Part shown: positions 1-7,545 of the stretch, piece after piece
Position numbering within the stretch: the stretch's first letter is position 1
Layout: the number at the start of each line of letters is the position of its first letter
Assembly (NCBI RefSeq): GCF_003353055.1
Contig: NZ_QKWJ01000018.1
Span: 60,542-124,541, forward strand
Length of the DNA stretch: 64,000 nt
Direction of reading: 5' to 3'
Source: Cupriavidus lacunae
Lineage (GTDB): Bacteria > Pseudomonadota > Gammaproteobacteria > Burkholderiales > Burkholderiaceae
Program-made: the position numbers and the translations under genes
The notes under the pieces: model-generated
The model's database searches: none
Told to the model about the DNA's origin: nothing
Seen by the model: only the letters and a program-made list of their open reading frames with translations

Positions 1-500
1 ACAAAGACATCATTCTCCAGCGGCGTCAGCGAATAGGCACCGCTGCTCAGGACCGGGAAGCGCACCAGGCCGGCATCGATCTGATGCTTCTCCAGGCGGT
101 CCAGGATCGCGGCCGTGGTGGATTCATGCAGGATCAGCTCGATGCCGGGATGCGCCGCGCGGAACGCCGGGATCAGCTTGGGCAGCAGCGCATAGGTGGC
201 CGAGCCGATAAAGCCGATGCGCAGCGCACCGCGCTCGCCCTGCCCCGCCGCAATCGCCGCTGCCCGTGCCTGCTGCGCATGGAACAGCGCGCGGCGCGCA
301 TCGTGCAGCGCCGCCTCGCCCGCCTGCGTCAGCCGCACCCCGCGCGAGGTGCGCACGAACAGCGCCGTGCCGAGCTGGTCCTCGAGCTTGCGGATGGAAA
401 TCGAAAGCGGCGGCTGTGCCATGTGCAGGCGTTCGGCGGCGCGGTGGAAGTTGCCCGTCTCGGCCAGGGCGACGAACTGCTGCAGCTGGCGGAAGTCCAT
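1..500 (-). CDS. LysR-family transcriptional regulator, 3' part cut by the window edge
   Basis: The first 166 residues are present; the rest lies left of position 1. The protein opens with the standard LysR winged helix-turn-helix (MDFRQLQQFVALAETGNFHR, then AAERLHMAQPPLSISIRKLE), followed by the linker helix and the start of the periplasmic-binding-like effector domain (GALRIGFIGSATYALLPKLI). The ATG at 500 is chosen because it places the helix-turn-helix at the usual distance from the N-terminus. It is divergent from the CoA-transferase operon that starts at 607, so it probably controls that operon; the effector is unknown. Confidence 0.9.
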   Translation of the reverse strand, partial: MDFRQLQQFVALAETGNFHRAAERLHMAQPPLSISIRKLEDQLGTALFVRTSRGVRLTQAGEAALHDARRALFHAQQARAAAIAAGQGERGALRIGFIGSATYALLPKLIPAFRAAHPGIELILHESTTAAILDRLEKHQIDAGLVRFPVLSSGAYSLTPLENDVF

Positions 501-504
501 GTCT

Positions 505-606
505 CGGTAATATCCAATAGATATCGATTTCTAAAAAACTAATATTAGACCAGGCCGCGTCCGCTGATCTACCCTGTGCCCCACAGTACAAAAGATCGGA
601 GACAAC
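505..606. promoter_or_regulatory. Divergent LysR/CoA-transferase control region
   Basis: About 100 bases separate the two divergent start codons. The part next to the LysR gene is AT-rich in an otherwise GC-rich neighbourhood and contains an interrupted dyad (TAGATATCGATTTCTA, TAGA...TCTA arms) of the T-N11-A kind bound by LysR proteins. This placement is normal for an autoregulated LysR gene. The exact operator is inferred, not proven. Confidence 0.45.
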
Positions 607-1830
607 ATGCTGCCGCTTGCAGGCATCCGCGTAGTCGACCTGTCCGCGGTGGTGATGGGGCCGTATGCCAGCCAGTGGCTGGCCGACCTAGGCGCCGAGG
701 TGATCAAGGTCGAGCCGCCCGAGGGCGATTCCACGCGCCGCACCGGCCCCGCCACCGAGCCCGGCATGGCGGCCATCTTCCTGGGCGTCAACCGCAGCAA
801 GCGCAGCGTGGTGCTGGACCTGAAGCAGCCCGCCGCGCAGGCCGCGCTGGACCGCGTGCTGACCGGCGCCGACGTGCTGATGCACAGCATGCGCCCGCAG
901 AAGCTGGCCGCGCTTGGGCTGGCGCCCGACGACGTGCGGGCACGCCACCCGGAACTGGTCTTTGTCAGCCTGCTCGGCTTTGCCGAGGACGGCCCCTACG
1001 GGGGCCGGCCAGCGTATGACGACGTCATCCAGGGCCTGTCGGGCAATGCCGCGCTGATGGCGGCGCAAACCGGCGACAGCCGCTATTTCCCCACGATCGC
1101 CGCGGACAAGACCAGCGGGCTGGTGGCCGCGCTGTCGGTCTGCGCGGCGCTGGCCGGGCGCGCGCGGCGCACCGCCGATGGCAGCAGCGGCCATGGCACG
1201 CTGGTCGAGGTGCCGATGTTCGAGTCCATGGTCGCCTTCAACCTGGTCGAGCACTTCTACGGCCGCCACTTCGAGCCCCCGCGCGGCCCGAGCGGCTATC
1301 CGCGCGTGCTGGCGCCGCTGCGCCGCCCGTACCGCAGCGCCGACGGCAATGTCTGCATGATGCCGTACACCGACGCGCACTGGCGCGACTTCTTCCATGC
1401 CGCCGGGCGCCCCGAGCTGGCCGCCGATGCGCGCTTTGCCGACATCGCGGCACGCACGCGGCATATCGAGACGCTGTACGAGCTCACCGGCGAGATCGTG
1501 CAAGGACATTCGACCGCATACTGGGTGGCGCTGTGCGAACGCCTGCAGATCCCGGTGGCGCGCATCAATGCACTCGACGACCTGCCAGCCGATCCGCACC
1601 TGGCCGCCACCGGCTTCTTCGAGACCGTCGAGGACCCGGCGATGGGCACGCTGCGCTTTCCCGGCGCGCCGGTGCGTTTCAATGGCCAGCGCGCGCCGCT
1701 GGGCATCCCGCCGCGGCTGGGCGAGCACACCGGGGCCGTGCTGGCGCAGGCGGGCCTGTCCGCCGAAGAGATCGCACAACTGCAACAGAGCGGTGCCGCA
1801 CGCTGCGCACCCGCCAGGGAGACATCATGA
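607..1830 (+). CDS. CaiB/BaiF family (class III) CoA-transferase
   Basis: This 407-residue protein has the class III CoA-transferase fold. It has the N-terminal GIRVVDLSAVVMGPYASQWL block, the LADLGAEVIKVE motif near residue 35, and a YDDVIQGLSG segment whose Asp138 matches the catalytic aspartate that forms the acyl-enzyme anhydride. The family moves CoA between carboxylic acids without free intermediates. Length is typical. The stop codon overlaps the start of the MaoC-like gene (ATGA), so the two are translationally coupled. With two acyl-CoA dehydrogenases downstream it probably activates an organic acid for beta-oxidation. The substrate cannot be read from the sequence. Confidence 0.9.
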   Translation: MLPLAGIRVVDLSAVVMGPYASQWLADLGAEVIKVEPPEGDSTRRTGPATEPGMAAIFLGVNRSKRSVVLDLKQPAAQAALDRVLTGADVLMHSMRPQKLAALGLAPDDVRARHPELVFVSLLGFAEDGPYGGRPAYDDVIQGLSGNAALMAAQTGDSRYFPTIAADKTSGLVAALSVCAALAGRARRTADGSSGHGTLVEVPMFESMVAFNLVEHFYGRHFEPPRGPSGYPRVLAPLRRPYRSADGNVCMMPYTDAHWRDFFHAAGRPELAADARFADIAARTRHIETLYELTGEIVQGHSTAYWVALCERLQIPVARINALDDLPADPHLAATGFFETVEDPAMGTLRFPGAPVRFNGQRAPLGIPPRLGEHTGAVLAQAGLSAEEIAQLQQSGAARCAPARETS

Positions 1831-2288
1831 CGCACGCAGAATTGCCGCGCCTGGGCCAGGGCTTCTACTGGCAGGACCTGCAGGAAGGCCAGGCCTTCCG
1901 CACCTTCGCCCGCACCGTGACCGAGACCGACCTGGTCAATTTCATCTCCGTCACCGGCATGGTCGAGGCCATCTTTATCGAAGCCGGCTACGACGGCGGC
2001 GCCATCCAGGGCCGGCCGGTGCCGGCGGCGCTGACCTACACGCTGATCGAGGGCTTCATCCTGCAGACCATGATCCAGGGCACCGGGCTGGCCATGCTGG
2101 AACTCACGCAGCAGATCCTCGCCCCGGTGGTGGTGGGCGACACCATCCACGCCACCGTGACCGTGACCGGCATCCGCCCGACCTCGCGCAGCGGCCGCGC
2201 CGTGGTGGATTCACGCATCGAGGTATTCAACCAGCGCGGCGAGCAGGTCATGACCTATACCGCGCGCCGGTTGCTGGCGGGGCGCTGA
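1827..2288 (+). CDS. MaoC-like hot-dog protein lacking the usual catalytic dyad
   Basis: This 153-residue protein has a single hot-dog domain related to MaoC enoyl-CoA hydratases. The ATG at 1827 is used because it overlaps the preceding stop (ATGA) and gives a domain-sized protein. Active MaoC proteins carry Asp and His in a pattern like [11 protein letters not shown], as the paralogue at 42986 does. Here the aligned stretch reads VTGMVEAIFIE, so Asp is replaced by Met45 and His by Phe50. It may be a non-hydratase hot-dog protein, a binding partner, or an enzyme with altered chemistry. Its operon position suggests a role in the same acyl-CoA pathway. Confidence 0.75.
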   Translation: MTHAELPRLGQGFYWQDLQEGQAFRTFARTVTETDLVNFISVTGMVEAIFIEAGYDGGAIQGRPVPAALTYTLIEGFILQTMIQGTGLAMLELTQQILAPVVVGDTIHATVTVTGIRPTSRSGRAVVDSRIEVFNQRGEQVMTYTARRLLAGR

Positions 2289-2325
2289 ACAACGGCTTCG
2301 CAATATCTACCTACAGGATTTCACC

Positions 2326-3486
2326 GTGACCGCATTGCTTTCCACCTTCGGCCTGACCTCCCTGCCGCCGCACGCCGTGGCCTTCCGCGGCGAGGTGCGG
2401 GCCTTCCTGGACCAACACCTGCCCGCGCTGCCGCCGGAAACACGGGCGCGCTCGTGGATGGGGTTCGATGCCGGCTTCAGCCGGGCGCTGGCCGCGCGCG
2501 GCTGGGTCGGCATCACGCTGCCGGCGCAGTTCGGCGGCGCGGGGCTGGACCCGTTTTCGCGTTTCGTGCTGGTGGAAGAACTGCTGGCCTGCGGCGCGCC
2601 GGTGTCGGCGCACTGGATTGCCGACCGCCAGAGCGGCCCGCTGATCCTGCGCTACGGCAACGACGCGCAGAAGGCGCGCTACCTGCCCGCGATCAGCCGC
2701 GGCGAGGCGTTCTTCTGCATCGGCATGAGCGAGCCCAACTCCGGCTCGGACCTGGCCAGCGTGGCCACGCGCGCGGTGCGCCAGCCGGACGGCAGCTGGT
2801 GCCTGAACGGCCGCAAGATCTGGACCACCAATGCCGACCGCTGCCACTACATGATCGCGCTGGTGCGCACCTCGGGCACGCCGCAGGACCGGCAGGCCGG
2901 GCTGTCGCAGTTCATCGTCGACCTGCACGCGCCGGGGGTCACGGTGCGGCCGATCCACGACCTGGCCGGCGATGCGCACTTCTCTGAAGTCACCTTCGAC
3001 GACGTGGCGCTGGCCCCGGATGCGCTGGTCGGCCAGGAAGGCAGCGGCTGGGAGCAGGTCAACGCCGAGCTGGCCTTCGAGCGCAGCGGCCCCGAGCGCC
3101 TCTATTCCAGCGTGGTGCTGCTCGACACCTGGCTCGACGCCATGCGCCGGCTGCCACCCGCGCGGCGCGACACGGTGACCGCAGGCCGGCTCGCCGGCCA
3201 CCTGGCGGTGCTGCGCGCCATGTCGCTGGCGGTCACGTCGCGGCTGGTCGCCGGCGAAAGCCCGGTGGTGGAGGCCGCGCTGGTGAAGGACCTGGGCACC
3301 ACCTTCGAGCAGTCGATTCCGGCACTGGTGGAGGCCGCGCTCGGCGACGAACCCGCCCTGGCGGCCGACGGGGCGCTGTATCGCACCCTGGCCTATGTCA
3401 CGCAGATCGCACCGTCGTACTCGCTGCGCGGCGGCACCCGCGAAATCCTGCGCGGCATGATCGCGCGCGGGCTCGGCCTGCGTTGA
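2326..3486 (+). CDS. Acyl-CoA dehydrogenase family protein (catalytic-type subunit)
   Basis: This 386-residue FAD-dependent acyl-CoA dehydrogenase introduces an alpha-beta double bond into an acyl-CoA. Visible marks are the IGMSEPNSGSDLASVATRAV flavin/substrate motif near residue 135, the WCLNGRKIWTTNA strand, and the C-terminal LRGGTREILRGMIARGLG. The common C-terminal YEGT glutamate is replaced by GGT, as in several subfamilies. The start is GTG at 2326, with an AGGA ribosome site 9 bases upstream. The next gene encodes a shorter, degenerate dehydrogenase, so the two probably form a heteromeric enzyme. The electron acceptor would be ETF. Confidence 0.88.
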   Translation: MTALLSTFGLTSLPPHAVAFRGEVRAFLDQHLPALPPETRARSWMGFDAGFSRALAARGWVGITLPAQFGGAGLDPFSRFVLVEELLACGAPVSAHWIADRQSGPLILRYGNDAQKARYLPAISRGEAFFCIGMSEPNSGSDLASVATRAVRQPDGSWCLNGRKIWTTNADRCHYMIALVRTSGTPQDRQAGLSQFIVDLHAPGVTVRPIHDLAGDAHFSEVTFDDVALAPDALVGQEGSGWEQVNAELAFERSGPERLYSSVVLLDTWLDAMRRLPPARRDTVTAGRLAGHLAVLRAMSLAVTSRLVAGESPVVEAALVKDLGTTFEQSIPALVEAALGDEPALAADGALYRTLAYVTQIAPSYSLRGGTREILRGMIARGLGLR

Positions 3487-3525
3487 ATCCGCCCCCGTCG
3501 ACCGCCATCCTGAACGAGATCCATC

Positions 3526-4524
3526 ATGCATAACGCCTACTCCGACGCCCTCGACGCCCTGCTGCGCGACTGCTGCCCCCCCGCCACCGTGCGCGCGCTG
3601 GAACAGCAGGGCGATCCGCAGCCGCTGTGGCAAGCACTACTGGAAAGCGGCTTTGCTGATTGCCTGCTGCCCGAATCCGCCGGCGGCGCCGCGCTGCCGC
3701 TGCGCGACCTGGCGCCGGTGCTCTTTGTCACCGGCCGCCACGCCTTGCCGCTGCCGCTGGGGCAGACCATCTTTGCCCGCGCGCTGCTGCAGGCCAGCGG
3801 CATCGCCCTGCCTGGCGGCCCGATTGCGCTTGCGGGCTTTGAAGACTGCGCCGGCGCGGCACTGGTTGCCGATGCCCGCCATGCGCAGTGGTTCCTGCTG
3901 CAGGACGGCGAGCGCTGCCTGCTGCTGCCTGCTGCGGATGCCCGCGCCGAACCCACGGGCGCACATCACGACCTGACGCTGCGCGTGCCGCGCCCTGGCG
4001 CCTCGGCACCAGCGGCATTTTCGCTGCCCGCCGGCACCCTGCGCACGCTGGGCGCCTGCCTGCACGCGGCGCAACTGGCCGGCGCGCTGTCGCACGTGCT
4101 CGACATGACACTGCAGTACGCCAACGACCGCCAGCAGTTCGGCCGCGCCATCGGCAAGTTCCAGGCGATCCAGCACCAGGTCAGCGAGATGGCCGAGCAT
4201 GTCGCCGCGGCACGCGTGGCGGCACAGCTGGCCTGCGACAGCGGCACCGGCACGCCCGAGCGGCTGCGCACGGCGATCGGCAAGCTGCGCGCCAGCGACG
4301 CGGTCACGCCGGTGGCCGCCATCGCCCACGCCGTGCACGGCGCCATCGGGATCACAGAGGAGTACGACCTGCAGCTCTATACGCGCCGGCTGCATGCGTG
4401 GCGCGTGGCGGACGGGTCGGAGCGCTGGTGGAGCCGTGTGCTGGGCGAACAAGTGTGCGCCAGCGAGGGCCGCAACGCGGTGGAACTGGTGCGCGACTGG
4501 TGCGAGCCCGCGCCCGTCGCCTGA
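3526..4524 (+). CDS. Acyl-CoA dehydrogenase family protein, short partner subunit
   Basis: This 332-residue protein keeps the C-terminal four-helix domain of acyl-CoA dehydrogenases (LQYANDRQQFGRAIGKFQAI, then IAHAVHGAIGITEEYDLQLY) but has a shortened, poorly conserved N-terminal half. That is typical of the partner subunit in two-gene heteromeric dehydrogenases. It follows the 2326-3486 gene by 39 bases and closes the operon. It likely contributes FAD-binding surface rather than the catalytic base. The substrate is unknown. Confidence 0.8.
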   Translation: MHNAYSDALDALLRDCCPPATVRALEQQGDPQPLWQALLESGFADCLLPESAGGAALPLRDLAPVLFVTGRHALPLPLGQTIFARALLQASGIALPGGPIALAGFEDCAGAALVADARHAQWFLLQDGERCLLLPAADARAEPTGAHHDLTLRVPRPGASAPAAFSLPAGTLRTLGACLHAAQLAGALSHVLDMTLQYANDRQQFGRAIGKFQAIQHQVSEMAEHVAAARVAAQLACDSGTGTPERLRTAIGKLRASDAVTPVAAIAHAVHGAIGITEEYDLQLYTRRLHAWRVADGSERWWSRVLGEQVCASEGRNAVELVRDWCEPAPVA

Positions 4525-4532
4525 GCCGCGGG

Positions 4533-4561
4533 GCCTGACCCCGCGGTCGGCGGGGTCAGGC
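4533..4561. terminator. Bidirectional terminator-like hairpin between convergent genes
   Basis: A perfect 12-bp inverted repeat (GCCTGACCCCGC / GCGGGGTCAGGC, loop GGTCG) lies between the convergent acyl-CoA dehydrogenase and spoVR-family genes. The right arm runs into the last codons of the spoVR-family gene, whose stop is at 4556-4558. No long T-tract follows, so it may need helper factors. Confidence 0.6.
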
Positions 4562-6106
4562 GGCCAGGCTAAGGCCGCCGTGCGGGCGGCGGTGGCGCCG
4601 CTCAGGCTTGCACTCGTACTTCAGCTCGGTGCGGCCGTCTTCGTAGGCCACCTCAAGCCGCACGGTGAAGCCCCACAGCCGGGTCACGTGCCGTATCACC
4701 TCGTCGAAGTTGTGCGCCAGCGGCCGGCGGTCATTCTGCAGGTGGCGCAGCGTCAGCGAGCGGTCGCCGCCCACATCAACGTTGGTGACCTGGATATTGG
4801 GCTCCATGCTGGACAGGTCGTACTGCGCGGCCATCAGCTGGCGAATGCCGCGGTAGCCCTCGTCGTCATGGATCGCGGTGACGCGCAGCTTGCCTTCGCG
4901 GTCATCGTCGAGCACAGAGAACAGCTTCAGCTCGCGGATCACACGCGGCGACAGGAACTGCAGCAGGAAGCTCTCGTCCTTGAAGTTGCGCATGGCGAAG
5001 TCCAGCGTCTTGTGCCAGTCGGTGCCCGCGATCTCCGGCGCCCAGCGGTAGTCTTCTTCGGTCGGGTGCTCGCACATGCGGCGCAGGTCCTGGAACATCA
5101 GGAAACCCACCGTGTAAGGGTTCATGCCGCTGTAGTAGGGGCTGTGGTACGGCGGCTGGTAGATGACATTGGTGTGCGCCTGCAGCAACTCCATCATGAA
5201 GGCGTCGTTGACCAGCTTTTCCTCGTACAGCTGGTTGATGATGGTGTAGTGCCAGAACGTGGCCCAGCCTTCATTCATGACCTTGGTCTGGCGCTGCGGA
5301 TAGAAGTACTGCGCGATCTTGCGCACGATGCGCACGATCTCGCGCTGCCACGACGCCAGCTTGGGCGCATTTTTCTCGATGAAGTACAGCAGGTTCTCCT
5401 GCGGCTCCGGCGGGAACATGATATCCGGCTCGGACGCGTCGTCCTCCGACGACAGCGCATGCGGCCGGCTCTTGGGCAGAGTGCGCCACAGGTCGTTGAC
5501 CTGCATCTGCAGGTAGTTCTCGCGATCGGCCTGGCGCGCCTTCTCTTCGGTGATGGACAGCTTCTTGGGCCGCTTGTAGCGGTCCACGCCATAGTTCTGC
5601 AAGGCGTGGCAGGAGTCCAGCAGCAGCTCCACCTCCCGTTCGCCGTAGCGCTGCTCGCACTCGGCCACGTAATTCTTGGCAAACAGCAGGTAGTCGACGA
5701 TGGCGTCCGCGTTGGTCCAGGTGCGGAACAGGTAGTTGCCCTTGAAGAAGGAGTTGTGGCCGTAGCAGGCGTGCGCGATCGTCAGCGCCTGCATCGGCAT
5801 AGTGTTCTCCTCCATCAGGTAGGCGATGCAGGGGTTGGAGTTGATGACGATCTCGTAGGCCAGCCCCATGTGGCCGCGCTGGTAGCTGCGCTCGGACGCC
5901 AGGAAGTGCTTGCCGTAGGACCAGTGGCTGTAGCCGACCGGCAGCCCCGACGACGCATAGGCGTCGAGCATCTGCTCGGCGGTGATGATCTCGATCTGGT
6001 TGGGATAGGTATCCAGCCCGAATTCGCCGGCGATGCGGGCGATCTCGCGGTCATACCGTTTGATCAGCTCGAAGGTCCATTCCGAACCCGTGGAGAGATA
6101 AGCCAT
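4556..6106 (-). CDS. SpoVR family protein (YcgB-like)
   Basis: This 516-residue cytoplasmic protein matches SpoVR/YcgB over its full length. Recognisable stretches are GSEWTFELIKRYDREIARIA near the start, YGHNSFFKGNYLFR, NEGWATFWHYTIINQLYEEK and MNPYTVGFLMFQDLRRMCEH. SpoVR acts in spore cortex formation in Bacillus; in gram-negatives its biochemical role is unclear. It is almost always next to YeaH and PrkA, as here. The start at 6106 is preferred over an in-frame codon at 6148 because GGGGCGAAG precedes it. It is probably co-expressed with the two upstream genes under stress or stationary phase. Confidence 0.92.
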   Translation of the reverse strand: MAYLSTGSEWTFELIKRYDREIARIAGEFGLDTYPNQIEIITAEQMLDAYASSGLPVGYSHWSYGKHFLASERSYQRGHMGLAYEIVINSNPCIAYLMEENTMPMQALTIAHACYGHNSFFKGNYLFRTWTNADAIVDYLLFAKNYVAECEQRYGEREVELLLDSCHALQNYGVDRYKRPKKLSITEEKARQADRENYLQMQVNDLWRTLPKSRPHALSSEDDASEPDIMFPPEPQENLLYFIEKNAPKLASWQREIVRIVRKIAQYFYPQRQTKVMNEGWATFWHYTIINQLYEEKLVNDAFMMELLQAHTNVIYQPPYHSPYYSGMNPYTVGFLMFQDLRRMCEHPTEEDYRWAPEIAGTDWHKTLDFAMRNFKDESFLLQFLSPRVIRELKLFSVLDDDREGKLRVTAIHDDEGYRGIRQLMAAQYDLSSMEPNIQVTNVDVGGDRSLTLRHLQNDRRPLAHNFDEVIRHVTRLWGFTVRLEVAYEDGRTELKYECKPERRHRRPHGGLSLAA

Positions 6107-6245
6107 CTTCGCCCCTTTTGCCCGGGCAAGGCAGCAGACCGTGCGCACGGCATGGCCGCGCCGCGTGGTTCCCTTGCCTCGCCAGTTGCCTTCCGACTGC
6201 AGCCTTCACCGCGGCCTTCCGGCGGAAGGCCTCGATCGACACCGA

Positions 6246-7508
6246 TTATGCCGCGCGCTTCTGGAACAGGTCGTGCAGCACCGGGTAGATCTCGTCCGCG
6301 CCGATGATGCGCTGCATCGCAAAGTGATCGAACTGGCCCTTGACCGTCAGGTACTCTTCCCAGAGGTTCTGCGGCTCCTCGGAGGCCACTTCCACGTATG
6401 CGTAGTACTGCACCAGTGGCAGGATCGACTCGCGCAGCAGGCGTCCGCACAGCTCGGAATCGCCGGCCCAGTTATCACCGTCCGAAGCCTGCGCGCAGTA
6501 GATGTTCCACTGACTCGGCGGATAGCGGTCGTGGATCACTTCCACCATCAGCTTCAGCGCACTGGACACCACGGTACCACCGGATTCGCGCGAGTGGAAG
6601 AAGTCTTCCTCTTCGACTTCCTTCGCCACCGTGTGATGGCGAATGAACACCACGTCGATGCGCTCGTAATTGCGCTTCAGGAACAGGTACAGCAGCATGA
6701 AGAAGCGCTTGGCCAGGTCCTTGCGGCTCTCGTCCATCGAGCCGGACACGTCCATCAGGCAGAACATCACCGCCTGGGCCTGCGGGCGCTTCTTCAGCAC
6801 GCGGTTGTTGTAGCGCAGGTCGAGTTTCTCGATAAAGGGCACGCGGTCGATGCAGGCGCGCAGGTGCCGCATCTTCTCCATCACCTCGAGCGTGCCTTCG
6901 GCATAGGGGCCGTCCTTTTCCAGCGCCTCGCTGTATTCCAGCTCCAGTTCGCGCAGGCGCTTCTGGTAAGGGCTGGACAAGGCGATGCGCCGCCCCAGCG
7001 AGCTGCGCATGGTGCGCAGGATCGACAGGTTGGCAGGCGTGCCATCGATGGAATAGCCGGCGCGCACCTTGCGCACCTCGGCAATCTTGGCGAGGTGGCG
7101 CTTGGCCAGGTCCGGCAGCGCCATGTCCTCGAAGAAGAAGTTCAGGAAATCCTCGCGCGACAGCGTGAAGACGAAATCGTCCTCGCCCTCGCCGCTGTCG
7201 CTGGCCCGCGAACCGGACCCGCCACCGCCCTGCTGCTGGCGGTCGAAGGAATCGCCCTTGACGAACTTCTTGTTGCCAGGGTGAATCCACTCGCGCCGCC
7301 CGCCCGGGCCGTGGTGGAAAATCGGTTCGCTGATGTCCTTGACCGGAATGGACACCTGGCCGCTCTGCTCGATGTCCATGATCTTCCGGCCGGACACCGC
7401 CTTTGCCACCGCTTGCCGTATCTGCTCGCGGTAGCGCTTGATGAAACGTTGCTGGTTGACGGCACTCTTGTTGCCGCCGTTCTCGCGCCGATCGATGACC
7501 GTAGCCAT
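6246..7508 (-). CDS. yeaH: DUF444 family protein YeaH
   Basis: This 420-residue protein belongs to the YeaH/YhbH family. A basic N-terminal part and a Gly/Ser-rich linker (about residues 93-108) precede a von Willebrand A-like domain with a clear metal-ion site, MDVSGSMDES at residues 252-261. The family is the partner of PrkA kinase. The gene lies 37 bases downstream of prkA and about 140 bases upstream of the SpoVR gene, reproducing the conserved prkA-yeaH-spoVR order. The ATG at 7508 follows GAGGGCAACAT. It may bind or be phosphorylated by PrkA; this is inferred from conserved linkage. Confidence 0.93.
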   Translation of the reverse strand: MATVIDRRENGGNKSAVNQQRFIKRYREQIRQAVAKAVSGRKIMDIEQSGQVSIPVKDISEPIFHHGPGGRREWIHPGNKKFVKGDSFDRQQQGGGGSGSRASDSGEGEDDFVFTLSREDFLNFFFEDMALPDLAKRHLAKIAEVRKVRAGYSIDGTPANLSILRTMRSSLGRRIALSSPYQKRLRELELEYSEALEKDGPYAEGTLEVMEKMRHLRACIDRVPFIEKLDLRYNNRVLKKRPQAQAVMFCLMDVSGSMDESRKDLAKRFFMLLYLFLKRNYERIDVVFIRHHTVAKEVEEEDFFHSRESGGTVVSSALKLMVEVIHDRYPPSQWNIYCAQASDGDNWAGDSELCGRLLRESILPLVQYYAYVEVASEEPQNLWEEYLTVKGQFDHFAMQRIIGADEIYPVLHDLFQKRAA

Positions 7509-7545
7509 ATGTTGCCCTCGTTGAGAGACCTGTTCCGCGGCGCCG

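Noticed and set aside
688..1785. Long minus-strand open frame opposite the first CoA-transferase gene
   Set aside because: High-GC third-position shadow of a clear CoA-transferase; composition is Arg/His/Gln-rich and has no family motif. The same applies to the other long opposite-strand frames across the window.
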